The translations under genes and the position numbers were made by a program. Below are positions 17,911-28,484 of a stretch of 64,000 nt of DNA, piece by piece. Position 1 is the stretch's first letter. Each line of letters opens with the position of its first letter. Origin of the DNA: Aliitabrizicola sp041905595 (GTDB lineage: Bacteria > Pseudomonadota > Alphaproteobacteria > Rhodobacterales > Rhodobacteraceae); NCBI GenBank assembly GCA_041905595.1, contig JAYRKT010000026.1, forward strand, positions 4,074 to 68,073, in the 5' to 3' direction. The notes beneath the pieces were generated by a model. It did not search any database and was not told the DNA's origin. It saw only the letters and a program-made list of their open reading frames with translations.

Positions 17911-18804
17911 TCAGTTCGGCAACGTGTTCACTCCCGAGCCCACGCTTTCCAGTCCGGCGACAAGGTCACTGACCAACTGCAATCCGGCCGCCGACAAGCG
18001 CGGATGCTTATAGAAAAGGCCGATCCGCAGGGGTTCAAGCTTTGGAAACCCCTCGTCCTCGTTCAGTTCACGCATGCCGGGCAGCATGGTCGCATGGGTC
18101 AGGGCAGTGATGCACAGCCCGTTCACGACCGCGTTCTGCAAGCCGGAGATCCCCGGGCCGGAATAAACGATCCGCCACCGGCGGGCAGCGGCGTCGAGCG
18201 CGTCGATCATCCTAGCCCGGTAGTCACAGCCTTCAAGATGCGCTCCAAGCGGCACTGGCCGGCCCTCAGTCAGGCGGAGGTTTTCGGCTGCCGCCCAGAT
18301 CGGCTGTTCGACCCAAGCACGCGAAAGATAAGGCATGCGCGCAGTGGGCATCGTCGCGACGATGATATCGAGGTCGTCGGAGCGTAGCAGCTGGTGCAGT
18401 TCGCGGCTAAGGTCACAATGGATTTCAAGGTCCACGTCCGGATGGTGGCGCAGGAAGTTGGTCAGCGTGTTCTGCAAGAATGCCACGGCGTAATCGGTCG
18501 GCAGCCCGATGCGCAAAACTCCCGTCATGTCCGAGCGATGAAAGTAGTGCACCGCCTCGTCGTTGATTCGCACCATCTCGCGCGCGTAGGACAGCAGCGC
18601 CTCGCCCGCCGGGGTGGGGAGGATCGCGCGACCCTCCTGTGACAGAAGGGGCGCACGGACAAGCTCCTCAAGCCGACGGATTTGCAGGGAAATCGCGGGC
18701 TGACTGCGACCGAGCACCGCGCCGGCCTTGGAATGACCGCCCAGTTCCACCACCGCGATGAACGTGCGCAACAGATCGGTTGGCAGGTTAGTGAGCAGCG
18801 CCAT
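17911..18804 (-). CDS. LysR-family transcriptional regulator
   Basis: A 297-residue LysR regulator. The N-terminal winged helix-turn-helix covers residues about 8-67 (LLRTFIAVVELGGHSKAGAVLGRSQ, shown here only to mark the fold) and the rest is the substrate-binding-like effector domain with VLRIGLPTDYAVAFL. It diverges from the creatininase gene, with 96 bases between the starts, the classical arrangement for LysR control of the divergent gene. It also precedes the importer genes on its own strand. The effector is unknown; creatinine, creatine or a downstream metabolite is plausible. Confidence 0.92.
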   Translation of the reverse strand: MALLTNLPTDLLRTFIAVVELGGHSKAGAVLGRSQPAISLQIRRLEELVRAPLLSQEGRAILPTPAGEALLSYAREMVRINDEAVHYFHRSDMTGVLRIGLPTDYAVAFLQNTLTNFLRHHPDVDLEIHCDLSRELHQLLRSDDLDIIVATMPTARMPYLSRAWVEQPIWAAAENLRLTEGRPVPLGAHLEGCDYRARMIDALDAAARRWRIVYSGPGISGLQNAVVNGLCITALTHATMLPGMRELNEDEGFPKLEPLRIGLFYKHPRLSAAGLQLVSDLVAGLESVGSGVNTLPN

Positions 18805-18900
18805 GGATTTGCTCTGTCAATGGAAGGATTGGGACAATCTATTTTCCTTATGCACCCCCTGCAACGTAGTTTTCGCCATCACTCTTGCAGGGTTGGCCTC
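18805..18900. promoter_or_regulatory. Divergent LysR/creatininase promoter region
   Basis: The 96 bases between the two divergent starts must hold both promoters and the LysR site. The stretch is AT-richer than the flanking genes (for example TCTATTTTCCTTATG near 18837). I cannot assign the T-N11-A box with confidence. Confidence 0.4.
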
Positions 18901-19677
18901 ATGAAACACACCACCGCCTTCGCCTCGGAACTCACCTGGCCCGACTACGCTGCTGCTGTGAGCGGTGGGCAGACACCAATCCTGATCCCCATTGGCTCGA
19001 TGGAGCAGCACGGCCACCACATGCCGCTGCATGTCGATGTCCTTTTGCCCACCGAATTCGCCCGCCGTGTAGCGCTGGAGATTGGCGCTCTGGTAGCTCC
19101 GCCCTTCACCTATGGTTACAAGTCCCACCAGAAGTCGGGCGGCGGGAACCATCTGCCGGGCACGACCAGCCTGGACGGCGCCACTCTGGTGTCGGCGCTT
19201 AAGGACGTCGTCAAGGAATTCGCTCGTCACGGCGTGCGCAAGATCTGCCTTGTGAACGGACATTTTGAAAATTCGTGGTTCATCGTCGAAGGCATCGATC
19301 TGGCGTTGCGAGAGCTGCGCTGGGACGGGATCACCGATCTGAAGGTTGTCGTGCTGTCCTATTGGGATTTCGTCCACAAGGAGGCCATCGCACGGCTTTA
19401 CCCCGGCGGCTTTCCCGGCTGGGACGTGGAACATGGCGGGGTCCTGGAAACCTCGCTGATGCTGGCGCTGCACCCTGAACACGTCCACCTCGACCGCGCC
19501 GTGGACCATGCGCCCGCCACCTTCCCGCCCTACGACGTCTACCCGGTCAAACCGGAATGGACGCCACCCTCGGGCACATTGTCCTCGCCAAAAGAGGCAT
19601 CTGTCGAGAAGGGGCAAATCCTGCTGGAGGTCTGCACTGCCGGTATCGTGGGGGCCCTGCGGTCCGAGTTCGACTGA
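18901..19677 (+). CDS. Creatininase (creatinine amidohydrolase)
   Basis: A 258-residue metal hydrolase that opens the creatinine ring to creatine. The metal and active-site residues lie in GSMEQHGHHMPLHVDVLLPT near residue 35, and in VNGHFENSWFIVEGIDLALR and DVEHGGVLETSLML. These match Pseudomonas creatininase far more closely than the general creatininase superfamily, including SGGGNHLPGTTSLDGATL. The start at 18901 follows directly on the LysR divergent promoter; the frame back to 18682 is antisense to the LysR gene and is rejected. Creatinase is encoded convergently just downstream. Confidence 0.94.
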   Translation: MKHTTAFASELTWPDYAAAVSGGQTPILIPIGSMEQHGHHMPLHVDVLLPTEFARRVALEIGALVAPPFTYGYKSHQKSGGGNHLPGTTSLDGATLVSALKDVVKEFARHGVRKICLVNGHFENSWFIVEGIDLALRELRWDGITDLKVVVLSYWDFVHKEAIARLYPGGFPGWDVEHGGVLETSLMLALHPEHVHLDRAVDHAPATFPPYDVYPVKPEWTPPSGTLSSPKEASVEKGQILLEVCTAGIVGALRSEFD

Positions 19678-19702
19678 AGGGTCTTCTTCCCGGTGCAACT
19701 AG

Positions 19703-19722
19703 GGGGGCTTCGGCCCCCTTTT
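19703..19722 (+). terminator. Rho-independent terminator after creatininase
   Basis: A GGGGGC stem (19703-19708) pairs with GCCCCC (19713-19718) around a stable TTCG tetraloop and is followed by TTTT. It lies 26 bases after the creatininase stop. Confidence 0.8.
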
Positions 19723-19753
19723 CGTTGTCGCGAACTGCGGGCCTTCAAAGAGG

Positions 19754-19782
19754 AAAGGGGCCGGATCAATCCGGCCCCTTTT
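19754..19782. terminator. Bidirectional terminator between creatininase and creatinase
   Basis: A perfect 10-bp stem, GGGGCCGGAT with ATCCGGCCCC (19757-19766 and 19769-19778), has a 2-base loop. It is flanked by AAA on the left and TTTT on the right, so it can end transcripts from both convergent genes. Confidence 0.85.
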
Positions 19783-19800
19783 GCCCTGATCCTGTCTGGA

Positions 19801-21015
19801 TCAGTTCCTGATTATGTTGTGCTCCGGTCCAAAGGGGAAGCCGGTGATATTCTCGGCGCCCGTCTCGGTCACGATCAGGATGTCATGCTCACGATAGCCG
19901 CCTGCACCTGGGGCACCTTCGGGCAGCATGACCATCGGCTCCATCGACACGACCATGCCCGGCTTCAGTTCCGTCTCGATGTCTTCGCGCAGTTCGACGC
20001 CCGCCTCGCGGCCGTAGTAGTGCGACAGCACGCCAAAGGAGTGCCCATAGCCGAAGGACCGGTATTTAAGCAGGTCCCACTGGCGGTACATGCCATTCAA
20101 TTCCAGCGCGATCTCGTTGCATTTCGCACCGGGCTTGATCAGTTCCAGCCCGCGACGGTGGACAGCGACGTTCTTTTCCCAGATGTCGAGGCTCGCATCA
20201 TCGACATGGTCGCAGAACAGCGTCCGTTCGAGCGCGGTGTAATAGCCGAAGATCATCGGGAAGGTGTTCAACGACAGGATCTCGCCCGACTGAACTTTCT
20301 TGTTCGTCACCGGGTTGTGCGCTCCGTCGGTGTTTATGCCTGACTGGAACCATGTCCAGGTGTCCATGAGTTCAACGAAGGGGAAGGAGTTCGCGATCTC
20401 GCGGATCATGGCGTTGGTGCCGGCGATGGCGACCTCATGCTCGGGCACGCCTGCTTTGATGGCACCCGCCACGGCCCAGCCCCCTACGTCGCAAATGCGC
20501 GCGCCGGTGCGGATCAAGGCATGCTCTTCCGCCGACTTGATCGACCGCATCCACATTGAGGGCTGGGCGATATCGACGAATTCCACACCCGGCAGGGCCG
20601 CTTCCAGCGCCTTGCGATAGTCAAGGTTCACGTGGTCGAACTCGATCCCCAGCCGCTTGACGCCCGGGGTCAGCTGGCGCACCGCACGGTAGAAGTTGTC
20701 CCGCCGCCAGTCGGTGTAGGTAATGTTGCCACCAAAGCTGCGCCGCCAAGGCTGGCCGCCGTCGATCCCGGCCGAGATCGTGGTGGAAACTTCTTGGGTG
20801 ATGACCATGCCGTACTTGCGGCCGAAGTAGCAGTAAAGCCAGCCGGAATAGTAGTTGATGCAATGGTAGCTGGTGAACAGCGCCGCATCGACGTTGTTGT
20901 CGGCCATCCAGCGGCGCACGTCGTCTTGGCGGCGCTTCATCTCGGCGTCCGAGAAGGGGGAATAGTCCTTGTCCCCATTGTGCCATTCCATGACGTGCAG
21001 CATGTCGTCGGTCAT
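19801..21015 (-). CDS. Creatinase (creatine amidinohydrolase)
   Basis: A 404-residue enzyme splitting creatine into sarcosine and urea. It has the pita-bread fold of aminopeptidase P/creatinase but not its metal ligands. Segments diagnostic of true creatinases are FTSYHCINYYSGWLYC near residue 47, GIDGGQPWRR, TDWRRDNFYRAV, ELMDTWTWFQSGINTDGAHN, YGHSFGVLSHYYGREAGVEL with the catalytic-region His, and SMEPMVMLPEG. The length matches the Pseudomonas enzyme. It is convergent with creatininase across two terminators. The sarcosine oxidase needed next is not in this window. Confidence 0.95.
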   Translation of the reverse strand: MTDDMLHVMEWHNGDKDYSPFSDAEMKRRQDDVRRWMADNNVDAALFTSYHCINYYSGWLYCYFGRKYGMVITQEVSTTISAGIDGGQPWRRSFGGNITYTDWRRDNFYRAVRQLTPGVKRLGIEFDHVNLDYRKALEAALPGVEFVDIAQPSMWMRSIKSAEEHALIRTGARICDVGGWAVAGAIKAGVPEHEVAIAGTNAMIREIANSFPFVELMDTWTWFQSGINTDGAHNPVTNKKVQSGEILSLNTFPMIFGYYTALERTLFCDHVDDASLDIWEKNVAVHRRGLELIKPGAKCNEIALELNGMYRQWDLLKYRSFGYGHSFGVLSHYYGREAGVELREDIETELKPGMVVSMEPMVMLPEGAPGAGGYREHDILIVTETGAENITGFPFGPEHNIIRN

Positions 21016-21595
21016 TTTCTAAGTCCTTTCAGTAGTGCCGCGATCCGATCGACAGCCTACCGCCCGTCAATGGCCCATAGAAATTTGTTCTGATTATCTC
21101 TGGATTTGTGACACGAGGGAGGTGTCCGTCGAAACGCCTCCCGCGCCATCAGGAGGCTCTCTCAAGCACAATCGGCGGCCGTCATACACTTCGATTCTAT
21201 CGAAATCGACCTGCAGGAGCAGGCAATAGCTTAGATCCGCTGGAAACCCGTCCAAGGATTGGGGTAGTAATCCTTGTGCCGTCTAGATCGGTTCGGCTTC
21301 TGCAGGACTGCGTTCGCGGCCAGTCCAATGCCAGGCTGTTATTACTAAGCGACGCGGCTCTCTGTTAGGAAACCGGCTGTTCGCGTCAGTTCCGGCCCAC
21401 TGAAACTGACAGAGATGCAATCATCTAGTGCTTGGACGGCATCACTTGAGCTTTCCACTGATCTGTGCAGCCTGAGTTGCAGTTGACCCAATTGGCCTGC
21501 CCCGATCAGGTGGTCCGGTTTCAGTCTTGGTGGATGACGGGTCTTGGCGCTACGGCCCGGGTGGCCGGCGAAGCGGCTCCGAATGGCGAAGCCGG
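21016..21595. other. Gene-poor spacer between creatinase and an IS3 remnant
   Basis: No gene is supported in these 580 bases. The left part contains the creatinase promoter. From about 21490 on the sequence probably belongs to the non-coding end of the IS3-type remnant, but I could not identify a terminal inverted repeat. Confidence 0.4.
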
Positions 21596-21850
21596 CTACT
21601 GGATGACCTCTGGAGCTGGCGGGCGATACCCCAGCGATGATTGCGGGCGCTTAGTGTTGTAATGGCGGCGCCAGCTCTCGATGAGGATCTTGGCCTCGGC
21701 GAGGCTGTAGAAGATTTCCCCATTGAGCAGCTCGTCCCGCAGCTTCGCGTTGAAGCTCTCGCAGTAGCCGTTCCCCCAGGGGCTGCTGGGCTCGATGTAA
21801 ACGGTTCGCGCCCCCACGGCGGCGATCCAGTCCCGGCATGTTCTATACTC
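21596..21850 (-). mobile_element. IS3-family transposase (OrfB) C-terminal remnant
   Basis: The last 80 or so codons of an rve integrase-core transposase. Recognisable pieces are SSPWGNGYCESFNAKLRDEL, which includes the last catalytic Glu, then WRRHYNTKRPQSSLGYRPPAPEV. The first two catalytic Asp residues and OrfA are missing. Sequence similarity stops near 21850, 25 bases from the L-serine dehydratase stop, so the element was truncated when this junction formed. It is inactive. Confidence 0.85.
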
Positions 21851-21874
21851 GATGGCGGACGGAAGGGGGCACGG

Positions 21875-23278
21875 TCAGCATTCGGGCAGGTTGACGGCCA
21901 ACCCTCCGGTAGAGGTTTCCTTGTACTTCAGGTTCATGTCGATGCCGGTCTGCCGCATCGTCTCGATGCAGTTGTCGAGCGGCATGAAATGCTGGCCGTC
22001 GCCGCGCAGCGCAAGGCTGGCCGCCGACACCGCCTTGATTGCGCCCAGGCCGTTGCGTTCGATGCAGGGCACCTGAACCAGCCCCTTGGCCGGGTCGCAG
22101 GTCATGCCAAGATGGTGCTCCAGGGCGATTTCGGCTGCGTTCTCGATCTGCTCGTTGGTGCCACCAAGGGCTGCGCAAAGCCCCGCCGCCGCCATGGCCG
22201 ACGCCGATCCGACCTCGCCCTGGCACCCCACTTCGGCCCCCGAGATCGAGGCGTTGTGCTTGATCAACCCGCCGATGGCGGCGGCCACCAGCAGGAAGTC
22301 GCGAATGCCCTCTTGCGTCGCGCCGTGACAGTGGTCGCGATAATACCGGATCACCGCTGGCACCACACCAGCCGCCCCGTTGGTGGGCGAGGTGACAACC
22401 CGGCCACCAGCGGCATTCTCTTCGTTCACAGCCATGGCGTAAGTGGCGATCCAGTCGTTGACGACATGCGGTTGGCTGCGGTTGGCGCCGGCCTCCGACA
22501 GAAGCTGGCGATGAATGTCGCGGGCGCGCCGGCGCACCGACAGGCCGCCGGGCAGAATGCCTTCCTGCCGCAATCCGCGGTCGACGCAGCCGTCCATCGC
22601 GGCCCAGACGGCATCCAGCCGGTCGTCGAGGGCCGCGCCATGCGCCACGCTTTCGTTCGCCCGCTTCATGCTGGCGATGGTCTTACCCGAGGCGGCGCCC
22701 ATGGCCAGCATCTCGACCGCCGAAGTGAAGGGGAAGGGATAGGCCGGTGTCGCCGGGCCTGCAGCCGAGGTCGTGCCGTCTTGCGCCCGGTCGGCGGCAA
22801 GTTCTTCGGCAGTGCGGACAAAGCCGCCGCCGATGGAATAATAGGTGCGCGACAGAAGCGGTTCGCCGTCCGGTAGCAAGGCGGTCAGAACCAGCCCGTT
22901 GGCATGGCCCGGCAGTGGTGGGCCGTAGTCGAACACGAGATCATCAGCGGGTCGGAACACCAGAGCAGGCAGGCCGGGCAGCGCAATGGTGCCAGCGGCG
23001 CGCAGTGCGGCCTCCTGTGCCTCGGCACGGTCGGGGTCGATGGTGTCGGGCAGAAAGCCCAGCAGGCCCAGGATCACCGCCCTGTCGGTGGCATGGCCCT
23101 TGCCGGTGAAGGCCAGGCTGCCGTGCAGGCTGGCGCGCAGCCGCGTACCCTGACCATGGGGCGGGGCGGCGCGACGAAGGTCGTCCAGAAAGCGCGCCGC
23201 GGCCACCATGGGCCCCATCGTGTGCGACGAGGACGGGCCAATGCCGATCTTGAAAATGTCGAAGGTTGAAAGGAACAT
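21875..23278 (-). CDS. L-serine ammonia-lyase (L-serine dehydratase), iron-sulfur type
   Basis: A 467-residue enzyme converting L-serine to pyruvate and ammonia. The N-terminal beta domain begins DIFKIGIGPSSSHTMGPM. The alpha domain has TSPTNGAAGVVPAV. The three Fe-S cysteines lie in GAEVGCQGEVGSA, GMTCDP and QVPCIERN. Length and order fit the single-chain SdaA type. The gcvP gene lies 66 bases upstream on the same strand, so serine made from glycine by glycine cleavage plus GlyA could be drained to pyruvate. This fits a creatinine to sarcosine to glycine route. Confidence 0.95.
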   Translation of the reverse strand: MFLSTFDIFKIGIGPSSSHTMGPMVAAARFLDDLRRAAPPHGQGTRLRASLHGSLAFTGKGHATDRAVILGLLGFLPDTIDPDRAEAQEAALRAAGTIALPGLPALVFRPADDLVFDYGPPLPGHANGLVLTALLPDGEPLLSRTYYSIGGGFVRTAEELAADRAQDGTTSAAGPATPAYPFPFTSAVEMLAMGAASGKTIASMKRANESVAHGAALDDRLDAVWAAMDGCVDRGLRQEGILPGGLSVRRRARDIHRQLLSEAGANRSQPHVVNDWIATYAMAVNEENAAGGRVVTSPTNGAAGVVPAVIRYYRDHCHGATQEGIRDFLLVAAAIGGLIKHNASISGAEVGCQGEVGSASAMAAAGLCAALGGTNEQIENAAEIALEHHLGMTCDPAKGLVQVPCIERNGLGAIKAVSAASLALRGDGQHFMPLDNCIETMRQTGIDMNLKYKETSTGGLAVNLPEC

Positions 23279-23344
23279 CGGTCGCTTTTCCTGTGGGAAA
23301 TGGGCGGCACCAATGCGCCGCCCAATCGGGTTATCCGGCCAAGA

Positions 23345-24702
<1,358 letters not shown>

Positions 24703-25508
24703 GTCAGAGCAAATTCCTTGAGCAGGGTGGGGCCGTCGCCTAGCCTCGTGTGATGATCCAGCGCTCCCCCTTCCGGTACTTCAAGACGAGCCCCGAAGTG
24801 ATCCGCCTGACGGTGATGCTCTATGTCCGCTACCCGCTCTCGCTGCGCAACGTCGAGGATCTCCTGCATGAGCGCGGTATCGAGATCAGCCATGAGACCG
24901 TGCGGTTCTGGTGGAACAGATTTGGTCCGATGTTCGCCGCCGAGATTCGCCGTAAGCGGGCGGATCGAATGCGGTCCCTTCCTCATTGGCGGTGGCACTT
25001 GGACGAGGTTTTCGTGAAGATCAACGGCGTCACCCATTACCTCTGGCGGGCAGTCGATCACGAAGGCGAAGTCCTGGAAGGATTCGTATCCAAGAGGCGA
25101 GATCGCAAGGCCGCACTGAAATTCCTCAGGAAAACCATAAGGCGGCATGGTCGCCCGAATGTTTTCGTCACTGACAAGCTCAGGTCCTACGGCGCGGCGC
25201 TGAAGGACCTGGGACTGCCAGACGATCGCGAGACCGGTCGCTGGCTCAATAATCGCGCGGAAAATTCACATCAGCCTTTTCGACGACGGGAACGTGCCAT
25301 GCTCCGCTTTCGCCGGATGCGATCGCTCCAGAAGTTCGTCGCGGTCCATTCCTCAATCCACAACCACTTCAACGGAGAGCGCGCCCTCACCAGCCGGGAC
25401 AGTTTCAAGGCCAATCGTGCCGCCGCGCTTGCCGAGTGGCGCGGCCTTCTCGTGGCCTGATACCCGCGCTGGGTAGGGCAAATAGAGACTGGTTCGCATT
25501 CGTCTGAC
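24703..25508 (+). mobile_element. IS6-family insertion sequence (about 806 bp)
   Basis: Bounded by short imperfect inverted ends beginning GTCAGA on the left (24703) and ending TCTGAC on the right (25508), with an intact transposase between them. Size fits IS6 elements. The 8 bases flanking left (GAGGCAAT) and right (ACCACCCC) do not match, so there is no target duplication. Both flanking genes are truncated, so the element probably mediated a deletion. The exact ends are my best reading. Confidence 0.75.
24753..25460 (+). CDS. IS6-family transposase
   Basis: A 235-residue DDE transposase that appears complete. The N-terminal zinc-finger/HTH-like region (RYPLSLRNVEDLLHERGIEIS) precedes the catalytic core. 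WHLDEVFVKINGV holds the first Asp, VFVTDKLRSYGAA the second, and NNRAENSHQPFRRRERAM the Glu. A GTG codon directly precedes the ATG chosen here. A C-terminal fragment of a related transposase lies at 51.1-51.4 kb. Codon use resembles neighbouring accessory DNA. Confidence 0.93.
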   Translation: MIQRSPFRYFKTSPEVIRLTVMLYVRYPLSLRNVEDLLHERGIEISHETVRFWWNRFGPMFAAEIRRKRADRMRSLPHWRWHLDEVFVKINGVTHYLWRAVDHEGEVLEGFVSKRRDRKAALKFLRKTIRRHGRPNVFVTDKLRSYGAALKDLGLPDDRETGRWLNNRAENSHQPFRRRERAMLRFRRMRSLQKFVAVHSSIHNHFNGERALTSRDSFKANRAAALAEWRGLLVA

Positions 25509-26250
25509 ACCACCCCTGGTGCTGATCTCGGTCGTCGGCGCCTCGATCCAGTATGCGCTGACATTCACCGGCGTGAAGGGGCTGGGCGCCGGGCTTTCCG
25601 CACTGGTGGTCCAGCTTGAGGTACCGTTCTTGGTCCTGCTTGGCGCGCTATTGCTGGGGGAGCGGCCCGGCGCCATCAAGTGGATCGGCATCCTTATCGC
25701 CTTTGCCGGGGTGGGGTTGATCGCCGCAAGGGAACAGTTCACCGGATCGCTGCTGCCGGTCGTCCTGGTCATGGGCGGCGCCTTCTTCTGGGCACTGGGG
25801 CAGGTTCTGGTCCGCGGCCTCAAGGGCATGACCGGCCTTTCGGTCACCGCCTGGACCGCAGTGCTGGCCACGCCGCAGCTGTTCCTGCTGTCTGCCCTGT
25901 TCGAGTCCGGGCAGATTGAGGCAATCAGGACCGCCAGCCCCACCGCCTGGGGCGCCGCGCTCTATCTCGGCCTGGTCATGACGACGCTCGGCTATTTTCT
26001 CTGGAACAGCCTGATCCTGCGCAAAGAGGTAGGGCAAGTGGCGCCCTTCCTGCTGCTTCTTCCGGTCTTTTCTGTGGTCGGCGGCGTCGTTTTCCTTGGA
26101 GAGGCGCTATCAGTTTCGCGCCTTGCCGGTGGCGCTGTCGTGCTGTCGGGAGTGGCGCTGATCACCCTGCCCTGGCCGCAGACAACGCGCTGGCGCCCAT
26201 GGGGGATCGCGGGCAAGAGCGCCAAGGATAACCGCGAATGTGAAGGCTGA
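25509..26250 (+). pseudogene. EamA/DMT-family transporter, N-terminus deleted
   Basis: About 245 residues of a drug/metabolite transporter with roughly eight of the usual ten helices. The frame is open into the IS6 right end, so the first one or two helices were lost. Two EamA repeats are visible: GLGAGLSALVVQLEVPFLVL with LGERPGAIKWIG, and VGQVAPFLLLLPVFSVVGGV with LGEALS. A GTG at 25519 could restart translation of a shortened protein. The likely role was export of a small metabolite. Function is doubtful after truncation. Confidence 0.75.
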
Positions 26251-26261
26251 CTTAGGCTGGA

Positions 26262-26560
26262 GAAGGTTGGAAGCCAGACCCATCCCCTCCGCCACTCGCC
26301 CTTGATAAGGCGTTCTCCCGATCCGGCTGCGGCCGGATTTTTCCGTTGTTTTCGAGGGTTATGCGGGAGGGGCTGAACACCGGCCCAGGGGCCAGGTGGT
26401 CCGTAAGCGGTCTCTCGGGCCGATATTCTCCGAACCTGATGACTGTGCTTATTTGGTGAATGGCTTACAAATTATTGGTTGGCATGGCTTTTCCTAGGCG
26501 CCGAACTGAACGCTTCGATGTCGGTCGCGCTCGAAGAGATGGAACACAAATCGAACTTGA
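26262..26560 (+). repeat. Degenerate direct repeat, copy 1 (tRNA 3'-end-like sequence plus terminator)
   Basis: This gene-free spacer matches 62126-62440 in the same orientation. Shared blocks are GGAGAAGGTT, CAGACCCATCCCCTCCGCCA, CGGATTTTTCCGTTGTTTTC and GGGTTATGCGGGAGGGGCTG, then more diverged sequence ending AAATCGAACTT. The CCC-TCCCCTCCGCCA part looks like the 3' end of a bacterial tRNA-Ser with CCA, without a 5' half. The remainder of 26251-26608 shows no gene. Confidence 0.65.
26321..26343 (+). terminator. Hairpin terminator inside repeat copy 1
   Basis: ATCCGGC (26321-26327) pairs with GCCGGAT (26332-26338) and is followed by a run of T. It could end transcription of the truncated EamA gene or be the ancestral terminator of a tRNA. 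The stem is imperfect in copy 2. Confidence 0.55.
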
Positions 26561-26608
26561 AGTCCCGGACCATGCATCATGCACGGCCGACGGGAATTCC
26601 CGCCGTCG

Positions 26609-28484
26609 TCATAGGAGCATGCGATAACTTCGAGCGTCCGCGTCACTGGATTTGATGATCTGATACTCCATGCCGCTGGCCACTGCGATTTGCTCGGCGA
26701 AGTCCTTCTTCGCGCGAACCACTGCAGCGTCGATCTGGTGATCTCCCTTCACCTCGACGATCACGTATTTTTCGTTCCCGTCCGGTTCTTCGCGGACGAA
26801 AACGAAATCCGGATAATAGCTTCTAACCGTATGCGAATCCGGATCGATGTACTGAATGAAGAAGTCCGACTGGCCGTGCGTAAGCATGCCAGTAAAGTAG
26901 ATCTTTTTCACCCGCTTCTCTCTTAGGAGATCCCAGAACAGCGTTCGCTCCGAATTGGAATCGAAGCAGTAGGTATCAAGATGGAAGCTCTTGTCGCGCT
27001 CATCACCCTTCACCACTGCGTCAGTGCTGCGGACAATCTTGTCCTTGGCAGCCGTGATCTCGTAATAACCGCTCGCTGGGAGCTTGATGAGTTGGACTTC
27101 GTGCTCTTCGTTTCTTTCCGACTCATCCAGCTCAAAAATCATCCGGAACAAGCGTGGAATGATCTCGTCGTAGAGCAACTCGTTGAATTCATTGGTTATT
27201 GCAACTATTTTTTCGACGCCTTCCGTTGTGGCATCCAGCAGCGACTCAATTTCCAATGGCGATTGATTGAGGTACCGAGCGACTTCTCCCACAATGCTCA
27301 GGCGTGAGAACACCTGCTTTTCGCGGCGTTCGGTAAGATCGAATGTCCTGCTGGATGATGCACGGACGGCGTCACTCGGGGTGAGCCCTTCCTGCTGCGT
27401 TTCTAAGAGCCGATACTTCTCGACAAGCTCACTCCATTTGTCCCGAGCAGACAGCTCGGGGAACAGCGTCTGTCCAGGCGAGACAGTTTTCTCGCGGACA
27501 TTATACTCCTTGCGCACCCGCACCAGCTTGATCTTCACGGGAGGCTCGACGACCTTGATCTGGACGCGCTCCTTGTCGCCGGCGACCTTCTGCAGCTCGG
27601 CCGCGCTAATCCGGAAGTTCTGCTGCAGCTCGTCGTTGAGAATTTCCATGTTATCGTCGGAGAGAAACACATGCCCGGTGTACTGGGCCTGGCCGATGGC
27701 GCGAAGGCAGCGCATGGTCGCCTGAAGCACGAAAACTTTGGATTTGGGTTCGCGGAAGAGGCCGACGCCAAATAGTGACCGGCAATTCCAGCCCTCACGC
27801 CCCTTGTTGACAAGCAGAATGAACTGCTTCTCGGAGGTTGGTGTGTCCAGACGGTTGAACTCCCGAATGTCGTCGTTCGAGGTCAACTTCTCGTCGCCGA
27901 CGTTGAGCTTTTCGACCGGCCGGTTTGGGTGCTCTGCCTGACGGCGTTCCCAAGCCTTGTAGTCAAAGCCAGCGATCAGCTCGTTCAAGTCGGCACGGGT
28001 GGCGATGCGGTTCACTGGCATGATTTTGACCATGCGGCCGTCTTTCTCGCCATCGAAAACAGAGCTCAATTCGAGCTTCTGAACCTCTAGAGCGTCTAGC
28101 AAGAGTTCTTTTGCCTGGATCGGATTCCGGAAGACATCATAATGATTGACGTTATAGAGCTCGAAGCCTGGAACATCGCTCCTGCCAATGCCCTCGAAGT
28201 TCAGGCTTGGCTCTTTATCCGAAATTAACAGTCTCTTTGTCGCGGTTTGAACCGCGCCTAGATTGACGTCAGCGCCGATGAAGCGCCTGCCTAGCTTGAG
28301 TGCGGCAGCAAGAGTGGTTCCTGAGCCCATGAAGCAGTCAAAAACAAGGTCGCCAGGATTCGATGAAACCTTGATGATCCGCTCAAGTAGCTCTTCCGGC
28401 TTTTGAGTAGGGTAATCTAGGCGCTCGTCTGAAGTATTGCCAACTCTAGAGATGTCGTTCCAATTGCATGTGAGAGGTGTCCCA
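26609..28484 (-). pseudogene. Type III restriction-modification remnant: Mod C-terminus fused to Res C-terminus
   Basis: The frame joins two broken proteins. The first part is the end of a DNA methyltransferase (Mod): YPTQKPEELLERI, then motif I DCFMGSGTTLAAALKLGRRFIG, then KAWERRQAEHPNRPVEKL. Its catalytic DPPY region is absent. At about 27906 it passes directly into the second helicase domain of a type III Res subunit (FILLVNKGREGWNCRSLFGVG, then LQATMRCLRAIGQ). A C-terminal PD-(D/E)XK nuclease follows (YYPDFVFV, then VIVEVKGD). The Res ATPase Walker motifs are missing. It overlaps the helicase gene end at 28446. Two deletions best explain it. Confidence 0.8.

Noticed and set aside
26262..26300. 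Functional tRNA-Ser gene
   Set aside because: Only the T-arm/acceptor-like 3' part is present; no matching 5' acceptor strand, D-arm or anticodon arm is found upstream. The same is true at 62,126-62,170.
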